In this document: piece after piece, positions 45,149 to 56,501 of the stretch
How the letters are laid out: each line of letters begins with the position of its first letter
Numbering within the stretch: position 1 is the stretch's first letter
From: Rhizopus sp. PT2906
Taxonomy: Eukaryota > Mucoromycota > Mucoromycetes > Mucorales > Rhizopodaceae
Reading direction: 5' to 3'
NCBI GenBank assembly: GCA_025529335.1
Contig: JAMYHX010000003.1
Location: forward strand, 62,001-126,000
Length of the DNA stretch: 64,000 nucleotides
Notes under the pieces: generated by a model
The model's input: the letters and a program-made list of their open reading frames with translations, nothing else
Told to the model about the DNA's origin: nothing
Database searches by the model: none
Position numbers and translations under genes: made by a program

Positions 45149-45906
45149 TTATATCTCTCTTTTTTCCACACGTTTGGCTAATGCTCTTAAATATGGATCA
45201 GCTTCCACAATTTCCCTTTCGAGAGTAAATGTATGCTTAGGCCCTGTTTTTTGTTGCCAAATAAGACCTTTTGTTGTTGACTTGTATCTAAGCTGAGATA
45301 ACCACATGTTTTCTTCTTTGAATCGGCCCCAGAATGATACAGTCTCTAGCCCAATATACTTGTCTTTCATTTCCTTTGGTTTGTTTCTTTCCTTTTCAAC
45401 GTTCTTTATGTCATCATAAACAATCAATTTGGTCACATATCCTTTTGTATAAAAGTGTACAAATAAGGCAGGCGTAACAGCTGATATTCCAGCTATATTG
45501 ATGTCTTATATTAGCATTCAATAACAAAATATATACATGTACATATATTCTTACCAAGTGCTACACTTAAGACAGGTGCCTGCCCTGTACTTATTAAACT
45601 AGGTACGGCAATAATACCACAAATACCGAAAAATGAAGCTGTCATTTTGTATTTTTTCATAGAATCCGCAAATGGTCCTACATGTTTATTTAATAAGGTT
45701 CATTCTCTTCTCTTTTTTATTACTGAGATTTGCATCTTACCAATGTACACTAGAGTCCTCTGTACTTCATTATAACTGGCCTTGGTTGATTCTGCAATCA
45801 GCTTGTTACTTGTAAATCTACCTGCTGCCTTTTTTGGAATAGTCGAATATGTATAAGATTGTCTAATACATGGGCTATGTCGTAGTAGTAGCGATCGCAT
45901 CATCAT
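45149..45906 (-). CDS. TMEM70-like mitochondrial membrane protein
   Basis: Three exons, 45741-45906, 45555-45677 and 45149-45492, give 210 aa. The N-terminus (MMMRSLLLRHSPCIRQSYTYS) is basic and Ser/Tyr-rich, as in a mitochondrial presequence. The middle has RTLVYIGPFADSMKKYK, then two hydrophobic helices (ASFFGICGIIAVPSLI and ISAVTPALFVHF), then TKGYVTKLIVYDD. TPALFVHFYTKGYV is close in type to TMEM70 (TPVLLHFITKGYV). TMEM70 is an inner-membrane factor for ATP synthase and complex I assembly. The C-terminal half (VSFWGRFKEENMWLSQLR and HTFTLERE) is soluble. TMEM186 and TMEM223 are the main alternatives in the same clan. Confidence 0.7.
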
Positions 45907-46019
45907 TTTTCTCTTTGTTAAAATGAGGGAACCTACTTTTGGTATTTAATAGTGACAAAGTTCAAGTTTGAAGTGACAAAAATTTCAACCAATGAAAAGC
46001 GGAATCCGACCAACCTTCA

Positions 46020-46581
46020 AGGTCCCTTTTTCGATCCAAATCAGGAAACTTACTTTTCTTTTCGACCAAACACCGGTTAGCCTCATGAGCCATACATACG
46101 AGCTTAAGTGTGGCAATAGAAAGAGATAGTCTTTTTTATAAGAAGTTGCTTACATTTATATGATTGTTAGAATATGCAAATGAGCAAAGTAAGTGGCCTA
46201 TAATGCAAGATAGAAACTATAATATTGCGTATGACCGAGGCAAGTTAACTTTAGTTAAAAAGCCTAATAATATGCTTCATGTTTATTTTGAAGAAGAAAG
46301 AGAGTTAAATAGTTCGTCTGTATTATATATGTCTACATGGTCCGGTGGAGGAAAGTATGGCTGTACAGTTGTTGATCTTTTCTTTCCCTAATAAATATAA
46401 ATCATTAGTTATGAGCTTTTATATTAGAGGGAATTATACTAGTCCAAAAGTGGATGTGCTTGCTGATATGGCTCTTTCTATCTGGTCCATATTTTTTGCT
46501 ACTGCATTATATGTATCCTTGACTCGGTTGACGATAATCTATATAGGTATAAATAAAGAATATCATGTTCTTTATTGCTGA
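46020..46581 (+). CDS. Unassigned multi-exon candidate gene
   Basis: Coding-like pieces in several frames: MKSGIRPTFKVPFSIQIRK from about 46031, then EYANEQSKWPIMQDRNYNI to STWSGGGKYGCTVVDLF (46170-46391). A third piece has a membrane helix (ALSIWSIFFATALYVSLTRL) that ends at 46581. I could not join them with clean splice sites, and a possible GC donor (CGAG|GCAAGT, near 46230) does not solve the frame either. It may be a decayed gene or a real one with an intron I misread. It is divergent from the TMEM70-like gene and convergent with the small coiled-coil gene. Confidence 0.3.
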
Positions 46582-46945
46582 TTTACTTCTAGCTGATCAA
46601 TCTGTTTGAATGCAGTCAACATTTCTTCATTCTTATTTTTTAAAATACTCAGCATGTCATGAATAGATTCAGTCTCTTTTTGAACCTGAAATAAACAGTA
46701 AGCAAACGGTCATAATACAAGGACTAGTTTAGTACTTTGGAAGTTAGTTCTTCTGTTTCTTTCACACGTTTCAAAGAATCATTGATTTGAAATGTAAAAC
46801 TGTCCATCTATAATAATAATAATATTCACATTAATCAGTATGTATAACACAATGAACAACAACTCATTACGACTGATTTAGTAACCGAGTCTACTGATAG
46901 CCTCTCACCCAACTCTTCAGAGGCTTTATGAACCAGAGAATCCAT
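46572..46945 (-). CDS. Small coiled-coil protein, three exons
   Basis: A small gene found from splice logic. Exon 1 starts at 46945 with MDSLVHKASEELGERLSVD. A GTAATG-ATAG intron leads to MDSFTFQINDSLKRVKETEEL, and a GTACTA-TTTCAG intron leads to VQKETESIHDMLSILKNKN, with the stop at 46572. Both introns are phase 0. The product is 86 aa, all helical, with heptad-like leucines, and no membrane segment or signal. This size and style is typical of subunits of small helical bundles (for example BLOC-1/BORC or kinetochore DASH types), but I cannot match it to one. The 3' end overlaps the end of the candidate gene on the other strand. Confidence 0.55.
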
Positions 46946-46991
46946 TTGTATTTAATTATGCAAGCAGTTCTTTTTTTATTTATTATTTCAG

Positions 46992-47651
46992 TTATGATAA
47001 ATGGGTTGATCCAATAAGACAAGTCACTCTCTTATTTTCCGCCAACTTGACCTCAGCGCGCAAAGAGTACATTCCCTATTACATATAAAATTTAGTATAA
47101 AAAAAAAGTAGCTTTATGGTGCTCTAACTTACAGGAGCTATGTATTATATATACATAATAGATAGCAGAATTAGAGAAAAAAGAGAAAAAAGGGTAATAG
47201 TATCAGCTTACGTATTTCTTTAGGTATATCAAGTTGCTTATGAATTTCAAGTTGTCCTTCAGGAAAGGGACAGTGCTCATTGACCACTTCAGCCCATTCA
47301 CAAAAGTTAAATGTTTGCTTAAGTACCTGTAGGATGCCATATTTGACCTTGACGTCGATGGCAGCGCCATTCATGACTTGCTCTGATAAATTGCCTTTAA
47401 AGTCAACAATAAGTTTTTCTCCTCTCACCAGAGGATCTGGGCTTATTCGAAAATGCTCGATACTATAGTAAACAAACAAATAAAGAAAGAGAAAGGGGAT
47501 GTTAAAAAAATATTACGTTCAGAATGGGAGCTTACGCCAGCACGTCGCTTGAGAAATTGTCGCAATAGTCCACTAATGTACTTGATTTTTCATATAAATG
47601 AGTCAGACAACTAATCTTTACTATGAGCAATAAGAATAAGAAAAGTTTCAT
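46992..47651 (-). CDS. ML-domain lipid-binding protein (NPC2-like)
   Basis: Four exons, 47536-47651, 47212-47462, a 5-nt microexon 47133-47137, and 46992-47075, give 151 aa. MKLFLFLLLIVKISC is a clear signal peptide. The mature part opens VDYCDNFSSDVLAIEHF, then RGEKLIVDFKGNLSEQV and KQTFNFCEWA, CPFPEGQ and IPKEIPPGMYSL, ending VTCLIGSTHLS, with the Cys spaced as in NPC2 for its disulphides. ML/NPC2 proteins bind sterols or phospholipids in the lumen of vacuole/lysosome-like compartments. The fungal branch is often named phosphatidylglycerol/phosphatidylinositol transfer protein. The microexon (CTCCT) supplies most of the conserved Pro-Pro pair; without it the last exon is out of frame. Confidence 0.9.
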
Positions 47652-47955
47652 GGAGAAGAGAAAGAATGGTAAATGTCGGGCATTCAAAAGCATGTGTTGT
47701 CGCCCTTTCCCTACTTTTCTTTGGCATTTTGACAAATAGGGGCTGTACCAAAAATGTTTAAAAGATATGCACTGCATATCAACGTCATTATGTTTCACAA
47801 TGGACCCTGCCTTGGAAGGGGAAAACGTCAATGTTTTTTTTTGTTCCCATGGCAATAGAGTATCCCTTTCATAGATTGGCTGCGTTTATGCGGCTGTACC
47901 TTATTTTTGTGTTCCACTGCTCTTTAAAAATTTTTTTTTTGCTTTTTATCACATA

Positions 47956-49420
47956 ATGGAGCAGAATGTACTATTTCCGAATGAGTCGATAACACTTCCA
48001 AACGGATACAAGTGTCCTAAAGAATACGCAGAAGCTTTAGTAAACTATGTAGAAAAGTATAGATACTTGATTGAAATTCATTTTGTTGATTTCATCACTC
48101 TTGATCATTGGAATCTCTTGAGCAAAGATTGGCAACATGCTCTTTTAGATGAGTCAGACTGGTTCGGTGCTATTACTAATATAGCAACTGGAAAATATAA
48201 AGTAATATTAAAATCATAAACAATTGAAGTATACCAACCTGCTTTAGGAAAGCTGGCCAGCATCTTTAAAGGACTTTATCAAAATGACTAAAGATATTGA
48301 GTTACCTAGAGTCAACCCGGATTCATGTAATTAATTCAAAGAAAACACAATGTACACCTTATAAACTTATTTGGTAGCTAGACAAATGATCAGTCCTCTC
48401 GATAAACGGATTCTACCTGGTATGGTAGAAAAAAAGATACACGAAGTAGAGCGAATGACACCAGTGATCAAACAATTAGCAAAGGACCATCATATCGAAT
48501 CGATTATGGATCTAGGTGCAGGTCAAGGCTACCTATCTCGGTCACTTGCCTATCGTTCGAACCTAAAAGTACTCGCTGTCGATTCATCTGAAGTCCAGAC
48601 ATGTGGGGCCAAACGATTTGACGAAAGAATCATCAAGCATCTGAAAAAAAGTGATGTTCTTCAACTGCACCACGTGAATGAATTCATTACACCAGACAAT
48701 GCATCGACTATTTTATCCAGATGGAGCCAAGTGCAAAGTGAAAAATGGCTGCTCTGTGGCCTACACACATGTGGTGACTTGGCCAGCATGATCCTTCGAC
48801 TCTTCACAGCTAGCCCAGAGATAACCTGTTTGGTTAATGTCGGCTGTTGTTATCACTTTTTGAGCGAACAGAGTCCTCATTGCGGTTTCCCGTTGAGCGA
48901 AACAATCAAAAAGACAAATCTTTTTATTGGTCACACCGCACGGATGCTCTCGAGTCAGGTACCCGAGCGATGGGTTGAAAAAGCAGATGACACCTTGATC
49001 GCCCTGGAACATCACTTTTTTAGGGCTCTCCTGCAACAAATCATGGTCGAAAAGGGGCTGGCCGTTGCTGGTGCCGCTCCAGTGATCGGCAGACTTAATA
49101 AGAAAAAGGATTTTACATCATTCCCAGTATACGTCAAGGCGGCAGCGTCGAGACTTAATCTACCCCCGGATACCATTACTGATAAAGTGGCTGAGGAATA
49201 CTACAATGATTATAAAGCCAGACAGATAGATAGACAAATCGCCTTTGTTTGGTCATTGCGTGCGATACTCGCCCCCGTGCTAGAAAGCATTATACTCGTT
49301 GATCGATGGCTTTATTTAAATGATGCTATTCCAGATAGCCCTACTAAAAAAGTGTGCCTGTGGCCACTCTTTGATCCAATGACTTCACCTAGAAATATGG
49401 TCATCATGGCTACAAAATAA
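47956..49420 (+). CDS. METTL25-type methyltransferase
   Basis: Three exons, 47956-48201, 48248-48326 and 48378-49420, give 455 aa. After an N-terminal helical part (YAEALVNYVEKYRYLIEIHFVD) and MVEKKIHEVERM, the SAM-binding motif I reads IMDLGAGQGYLSRSLAY. GLHTCGDLASMILRLF and NVGCCYHFLSE follow, both typical of METTL25/RRNAD1 proteins (Methyltransf_32). The C-terminal part ends in RAILAPVLESIILVDRWLYL. METTL25-family proteins are thought to be methyltransferases; the substrate has not been settled as far as I know. The start MEQNVLFPNESI follows a T-rich promoter. Intron 1 is GTAATA to TTTAG, and intron 2 is GTAATT to GGTAG. Confidence 0.87.
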
Positions 49421-49494
49421 ACAGTGAACTTTTTATGTGTATATTTACAAACAAAGCTATGTATATAGAGGGAATAATAATAGTATTAATCTTT

Positions 49495-50977
49495 TTATCC
49501 TTTTGTATATGACGGTGACTGATCTCTTGAAGATGATACATTGGTATTTAATAATATCGTTTGTTGCTGCTGAAGCGGATGACATAAATGAATTTTTTCT
49601 TGTTGTATTGACGGTTGAGGAGCGTGTGAAGGTAAAGGAAGAGGCAATTTTCTTGTGCACAAGAGTCTATTTTCTTTTGTATTATCGGTGTCTACAATAT
49701 GGTATAATTGATCACGATCGTTTGACAAAATGTTTTGCATCGACATCGCTGAGGACTTGAACAGTTCTTTGGGTGAAGGTAATGTCGGCTTGACGATGTA
49801 ATCATGACGATTAATTGAGTTTGGTTCAATAAAATCTATTGGGGAAGCAGCTTTATCAAAATAAGGAGTAGAGGCTGAAGAATGTGCTGGGGGATTCTTT
49901 TGATACTGTTCTATGTATGTATCGTTTAAAGACGTATTATCGTCATCATCCGATTCATTAGTATTTCTTCTACGTCTCTTGCTGCTTTTTTTTAATATAA
50001 AAAATGAATTTTTTTCCATGACAATAAACAAATAAATATACTACCTGTTACCAAGATGAGCGCTCCTTGGTTCTTTTCTTATTCTTATTCGAACGCCTTG
50101 ATCAGAGAAGCATCGGGTTAAGAAAGTTGATTCTATAACAGATGTAAGACATTGAAGCTCTATTTAAAAAAAATATGCAGGTTTCATACCTGACATTCCA
50201 GGGAAACCTAAAACATATAAAGTAAGTAACATAGAAAATTATTATATATATATTAGCTTTACTCTTTGGAGAATAGACTTGAAAGACATCAGATAGGGTA
50301 GAGCATAATCTATTCACGGATGGCCTACATTTACACTGTTAAAATAAGGTCAATGATGGTAAAAATCATTACCCTTCAATGCTGAAAAGAGTGAATTTTA
50401 ATCTGTATAATCCTTCAAGACGTACGCTGATATCTGAAAATATAAAAAACCCGCCATCTTATGAATATGTGAGTAATATGTTTCAGATGATTGATTTTGT
50501 ATATACCTGAGTTATCCAGATCCTTTAGTTTGTACAAAGATTGTACTACAGCTCCAGCCGTGGTTTTGTTGCCATTGACGAAATGTAAATCATTTTTTCC
50601 ACTGGCATCGGTCAATGTGGCGTATAAAAAGAAATAAGGGTTCTGTAAAAAATGGTCACTTTAAGAGAGTTTTAGTGATGTATATTATCAAATGTCATCG
50701 CTTCTTTACTCTGCTGTATTGCTTAATAGTTCAATGATCGGTGGGGGGTCAATTGGTCTTCGATCGACTGTATTTTAAAAATGATGAATCAAAGAGGATG
50801 CTTTTGTATATTAAAAAAGGAGACATACCTTTTTCTTTGAAACTACAAAGCCTCGCTTTGCTTGGTTGTTGACGTACTATTAAAGAATAACTAGGGTTAC
50901 TGTTAGAAAGTACACGCGTAGACAATACATTATGTTTACGTTGTAGGTTGCAAATAGTCACTTGTTGTCGAGTCCAT
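49495..50977 (-). CDS. Velvet-domain transcriptional regulator
   Basis: Nine exons give about 353 aa. The velvet core is read in order: NPSYSLIVRQQPSKARLCSF, RRPIDPPPIIELL, FLQNPYFFLYATLTDASG, GAVVQSLYKLKDLDNSDGG, FFIFSDISVRLEGLYRLKF, DVFQVYSPKS, FPGMS, ESTFLTRCFSDQGVRIRI and RKEPRS. The start ATG (50977) leads a very short first exon. Exon 7 (FPGMS) is only 18 nt, 50190-50207. Several introns have two possible acceptors, and only one keeps the velvet consensus. Velvet proteins bind DNA by an NF-kB-like fold and link light, spore formation and secondary metabolism; VelB and VosA are the best known. A Lys/Arg cluster (KRRRR) and a long disordered Ser/Pro-rich tail follow the domain. Confidence 0.88.
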
Positions 50978-51463
50978 AGTTACTGCTGCTCTCTCTTTTT
51001 CTCAATGTGCTTTAAGCATGAAAATAGCAAAAACAATAAAGAAATATAAAAATAATAAAAATAATTAATAAAGCGAAAAAAAGAGTGAATCAGAATGTTT
51101 CAAAAATTACTTTTTTTTTTTTTTTTTAGTAGAGAAAGTGTGTGTGTATGTGTGCGCAGAAAGCGTGTGGTAAGAGTATAGAAGTAAAACCCCGAGTGAA
51201 GATGACTTAACCAATCAAGTAACTTGAACAGCCGATCCTGTGCCTTATTTATAAAATTAAATTTCTTAAATGTTAAAATTGTGTTAATTTGTGAGAAAAT
51301 GGTACGCATTTTTATTTATAAATCAATCCGAGAAAAAAATTAAAGTTTAGATTTGAGAGGGGAAACTGTAGTTAGATTATCCAGATTAACAGTAATAAAG
51401 AAGTTTCGCCCAATGCTAGCTTCAGTTTAGTCATGAATTCACACAATAGGTGTCACCACATAT

Positions 51464-51542
51464 CGTGTAACCAGGATGCATTGTAAAAAATTTTATTCTT
51501 AAAATGATACGATTCTAAATATTAGCTCTTATCTGGTTACAC
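51464..51542. repeat. Inverted repeat pair GTGTAACCAG / CTGGTTACAC
   Basis: A 10-bp perfect inverted repeat near 51464-51473 and 51533-51542 encloses about 60 bp of AT-rich DNA. It could be a tiny MITE-like hairpin. No target-site duplication was recognised. Confidence 0.4.
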
Positions 51543-53214
51543 ACGGTAGCCGTTACCATAGTAAGGCGATCCCCTTTTTTTATACTTATTTCCTTTTATC
51601 CAGAAATTCGGGTTACACTTCGTCTATTTATATATCCGATTCGCCCTCTTTCGAACTGGGAAGGTTTTATTGTTTTCTCCCTTATTTAAAAAACTAAATT
51701 GGTAATCTATGACTAATACAGGACTATTTTTTATCCAAAGGGAAACAAGACCCTTACCAAAGAAAAAAAAAGGGGGGAAAGGCCGACTATGGATGACCTC
51801 ATCGTGATTGCAAGTCAACGTTTTATGGCTTTTGACGAGACCAAAAATAGCCAATGCTAGACTTGTAACCCAGATCAAGCAACATCCGTCCATATTTTTT
51901 TTAATATCGTTTATGAATATTTGTATGGTTATAGGACATATTATAGCCTCATTATACTCACACTCTTGAAATTTAAGAAATATATGAATCTTAATTAATG
52001 TACTGAAATATTTCTTCTGATTACATCATTCAGCTTGGGAGCCATCTTCACAGTTGTAGGTTCTCAACGTATGAGCGATATGACGCAAGCATATTTATGG
52101 TACATACAATGTTTTTAAATTTGAAGTTGATTATCTTGACATTTATTATTCGCATATTAACACCAAGGTAAAATGTCGTTAATATTCATTAAAACTATAC
52201 ACCAAGGTCTTCAGTGAGCAGTAGGAATGGCTTTCTAAATAGCTGTTAAGTAAAGCAAATACCAGGCAACAACTGTGGCAATAGGTGTGGCACAAAGATG
52301 TCATTGCTGCTGTAAACATTCGATCAATTCTTGTCAACTACATCACTTGCAGTTATTCTCTTCTTTCAAAGCATCTTGAATCAGGAATATAGAAAAAAGG
52401 TGCTATTACTTACTGCTAAACCGTTGGATGTATTGGCTTCGTATGGTATTATTTCCTGTGCTTTCTCTAGTGCTTTCTGCTCTTTTTTACCAAGGTTATT
52501 TTGGGATCTGCTCTTATTAATACGGTTATTTATACTAGCATCTTCCGATTGGCCGTAATGGATAACTCTAACGGCAGCTGAAAAGTATATGAAAAGAGAA
52601 AACTCTGCTAGTAGCGAATAAACCACTCAATAATCACTTTAAATGACTCATGGAGGCACTTTACGCCACTATTTTGATAATATTTGAACGCTTACCCATC
52701 AATTCTTTAGAGCAACAATAGATTGGTTTTCACCTTAGGTCAAGGCATTCGTCATTTTGTTACGAGCCTATGGAATAAGCTACAGAATGTTCATAATATA
52801 CTAAAATACTGACTGAGATAATGAAAACACGAGCATGTCGTTTCTAGAACAGCCATTTACCATATCTGGTGATACCCCCGTGTGCTACGTTTAAAGATTA
52901 TTTATGATACAAAGACCATAAGGGGCACGTGATGCTTTTAGTGCATCGTTTTTGCCCAGACCAGTTCGAGGTGTAAAAAAGTACACACTGATAAAAAATG
53001 ATAATTTCAGACAACAAATGAGACAACAAATAATAATAAAAAAGAGCCCATCAGAAGCAAAAGGATGAATAAAGTAATGATTAGTAAATCAGTTATTTAC
53101 ATTGATATAAAATGCTTACATTATAAAGAAGAGAATTTATAAGAGAAAAAGAGAAGCAAGAAAAGTGAGTAAACATATAAAGAGATTATTAGTATCTTAC
53201 CCGAAGTGTATCGT

Positions 53215-53430
53215 GGATGGGCCAGCGATAACTGGCCCGGACAAGCGAAGAAGAAAGAGAGCAAGCAAAGAAGAGAGAGAGCAAGAAAGAGAGCTGATGG
53301 GACTAAGGTTTGGTAAGAACCAAACTACCCCCAGCTAGCACCGGTACTGGTTCGATTTTGATCTATAATACTACATATTAGCTTCTTACAAGAGTAAATA
53401 ATATAACATACCTTAGGGCTAGCTGGAGAA
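53215..53430. repeat. Palindrome-rich GC island
   Basis: Three inverted repeats lie close together in an AT-rich desert. GGGCCAG/CTGGCCC is at 53219-53225 and 53232-53238. GTTTGGT/ACCAAAC is at 53308-53314 and 53319-53325. CCAGCTAG/CTAGCTGG is at 53331-53338 and 53419-53426. A purine-rich AAGAGAGAGC-type imperfect tandem lies between the first two. No frame is open across it. Confidence 0.6.
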
Positions 53431-55438
53431 TAGCTAGTCTGCTTTTTGGTCCAAAGAAGAAAAGGGAAGGAAAAGAGAAGTCAAGATCAGACTATTTAAA
53501 CAAAGTCTCTAATAACTTTTCATTCTGTATAAAGTGCTGACCACATTTATCTTTTCTCAAAATATCAAGCTCATTTTATGTATTAATTGCTGTCTTTTGA
53601 ATAATAAAGAAGACATTGAAAATCAACTAAAGTATTAATTGATCTTGTAATGTGTGCGAATAATTTGTGAATAAAGTATAAATCAACGTTGGAAGTAGAA
53701 TAGTGATAAAAGTTAAAAAATGACATTGCTTTTCAAAAGATCTTCTATTTCTTCAATTCAATTCTAGAACCAAGCCAGGTCTATTTGGTTGGACTAAATT
53801 GGAGCATACACAGCTACAACTTAGGTACATTTTTAAACATTCTTTGGTGAATGAATGGGAGCAATATTCACTACAACATAATGGCTTTAATTTTTCATGC
53901 TTATTCAAAAGCGTTTAAGATGCTTGCAATAAAGTTAAAATAAAGCAACTGCCACTAATATCTTTTTCCTGCTGCTGCAAGCTGATTAACTTCAACCCGC
54001 GGTTCTTTTTCCTTTGACCGATCCGTGGTTCTTTTCATGTTTATATGAAAAGTAATGTCAGTTCTTTAAATATTCAGAGAATTTTAATTGTTCGCTTCAT
54101 CTTAGAGTGGTAGAAATCGTAAAAAGACATGACAATACTAGCATCACTTCTTACAATAGAATATACATCTTCAACTTTGAATGTTTGCTTTAGCAATATC
54201 ATTTGCAGTTTCTCGAACTTTAATAACTGTAAATTCTTTTCTCCTCCTCTTATCATCATGTAGCCATAGCCTACATCAACATATTTTGGCTTTACGTTCA
54301 TACTGACCGTAGGCTACAAACAGTCATTTTTTCTTTCTTGAGGCAAAGATCACTTGTAGTATCATTAGTATCACTCAATGATTTGTATCTATTATAAAAT
54401 ACTAACTGAAGTGGTCAAGCGTCACAAATACATTGTTTGCTCTAGGATAAATGAAGTCTTTGACAACATTAATATATGACCTCTCAGCTCTTCTAGTAGT
54501 ATGACCGTGTTGCATTTATTGGCTTGGTATGCTTGTTAACTCAAATAAAGCAAAAGTCGACAATTAACGACAAGAATATTTGAGAGATGCTGCTGTTATC
54601 AGCAATACATTGATTATGTATACAATATGATAGTTTAATGCGTTATTATTGTAAAAGCGGCAATGCAAGTCGTATTATGCCGTAATCACAAATGTATTAC
54701 GTGCACCATGATATCTTAATTCATGCTTATTGTTTGTGAGCTAATATCACTAAACATATTAAACCTTCTTTGTTAATGGGATGGCCTTGAGAACAAACGC
54801 TATTGTTTAAATATCGAAACTGTTGATTATCCTCCATCGCAAGGTGTGGCTCATGTCTTGAATTCTTGAGCTCCATATGTCATTATAGAGTATCATGCTT
54901 CTACTTGTATAATGACATGCTGAACAAACTCCAGAACATCTTGATCCTCTCCTTCTAATTTGATTACATATCTACTACAGCTAAACACGTGAAGCAAGTT
55001 GGTGATAAAGCAACTAGGAGTGCATTTATTAGCCATAGCGCTTTCAATGACAATAAAGCCATTGAACTTGCTGAAAGAAATGCCAGTCTTTTTGAGCCAA
55101 GTGAATACGCCATTCTTCATCAAATGTCGTACGAAACAAGTTTTTATTAACCTTTTCTTCTCTCAAGCAATTTGAGCCATAGATGTACACTGGCTCTATC
55201 ATCGTAATGCTTGCAGAACAAGGTGTTCATACGCTTGATGACAGTGCTTTAGGCGTCATCATACTTAATAGGAGACACTTTTAGATTTTTGTTGACGGAG
55301 ATTAGATGCTGTTTATCTGATCGAAACATTATTGGACAGCATTTACAGTTCAAAGCGTAGACTTTTCCCACCTTTAATGTACCTCTTTTCTTTCTTTTTA
55401 TTACTATCTCCAAGATTCTCAGACAAGCATTCAAGACC

Positions 55439-56379
55439 ATGGTTTTTTCTCCATCAGAATTTCGTCCTTTTACACTAGAAAAGATCGTGCGCATTAACCA
55501 TAATGTCTCGCTCTTCCGCTTTAAGCTTCCCAATTCAACCGACGTTGCAGGGTTACCTGTTGCCTCCTGTGTGCTTTTTAGAAGCCATATCACAAAAGAT
55601 GGCAAGAACGAAGAGGTTGTTCGTCCATACACACCTACCTCAGTAGAAGCTGCTGAAGGACACGTTGACTTTGTTATCAAGGACTATCCTCAAGGCAACA
55701 TGAGCCGTCACGTTCACTCGCTCAAGGTAGGTGATACCATCGACATCAAGGGGCCCTTTGAAAAATACAGATGGGAAAATAAGCCAGTGGAGTACGTTGG
55801 CATGGTCGCAGGTAATTATTATACGCACTTGGTGATTGAATAACTGATTATTTCGATAAGGTGGTACTGGCATCACACCAATGGTAATGTCATACAAAAT
55901 GGTATAATCCCAACCTATTCTTTAATCATCTTGACTTTCTTTAGCTGCAATTGTTACGCAAAATATTTAGCACGGAGTCGCCTTATAAGAACACTAAAGT
56001 CACATTGCTCTTTGGTAATCAAGAAGAACGCGATATACTGTTTAGAAATGAATTAGAAGGTTATCAGAGAGACTATCCTGACCGTTTCAAAGTGATTCAT
56101 GTCCTCGAGCGAGCTCCTGAAAACTGGTCAGGTCCAAAGGGCTTTATCACTCAAGACTTGATCCAACAGTCCTTCCACCATCCTGATGTAGAAGATTCAA
56201 TTATCTTTGTCTGTGGTCCTCCTCCTCTGATGGAAGCCATCAGTGGTGACAAGAATCCTGATAAGAGTCAAGGCACCTTGAGAGGTTTCTTGAAAAGGTA
56301 AGTTTCATGTCATCTTATCACATTGTGCTTACACTTTTATAGTCTTGGTTACATTCAAGACCGTGTTTACAAGATGTAA
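55439..56379 (+). CDS. NADH-cytochrome b5 reductase
   Basis: Four exons, 55439-55811, a 23-nt exon 55861-55883, 55945-56297 and 56343-56379, give 261 aa. RPYTPTS is the FAD-binding motif. GNMSRHVHSLKVGD and IKGPFEKYRW follow. GGTGITPM, which the 23-nt exon carries, binds the nicotinamide, and LLFGNQEERDILFR and FVCGPPPLMEAI complete the NADH domain. The enzyme passes electrons from NADH to cytochrome b5 for fatty-acid desaturation, sterol synthesis and similar steps. No N-terminal membrane anchor is present from this ATG; Cbr1/Mcr1 types normally have one, so an upstream exon may be missed, or the form is soluble. The catalytic motifs are intact. Confidence 0.9.
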
Positions 56380-56501
56380 AGTTGTTCAGTCTTCAGCACT
56401 TTACTTTTTTTTTTACTGAATACAAAATATACAAAGCTAATAATGCAAGAATATTTACATCTGTCATGCTGCATTTTTAAAAGAAAAAAGGGTATAAAAA
56501 T

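Larger units (their letters stand above)
50978..55438. other. 4.5-kb gene-poor region with fragments
   Basis: No complete gene was supported. Frames 52381-52626 (AAVRVIHYGQSEDASINN) and 54074-54301 and 54893-55123, all minus, have a coding look but no recognised domain or partner exons. Local features are an inverted repeat near 51464-51542 and a palindrome-rich GC island at 53215-53430. The region resembles decayed transposon or orphan-gene debris. Confidence 0.5.

Noticed and set aside
50640..50710. Apparent frameshift in the velvet gene between LLSNT and NPYFF
   Set aside because: Using the earlier acceptor (TTAAAG) gives DDHFLQNPYFF in frame, so no mutation is needed.
53340..53360. Possible tRNA B-box (GGTTCGATT)
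   Set aside because: No matching A-box or cloverleaf could be drawn around it.
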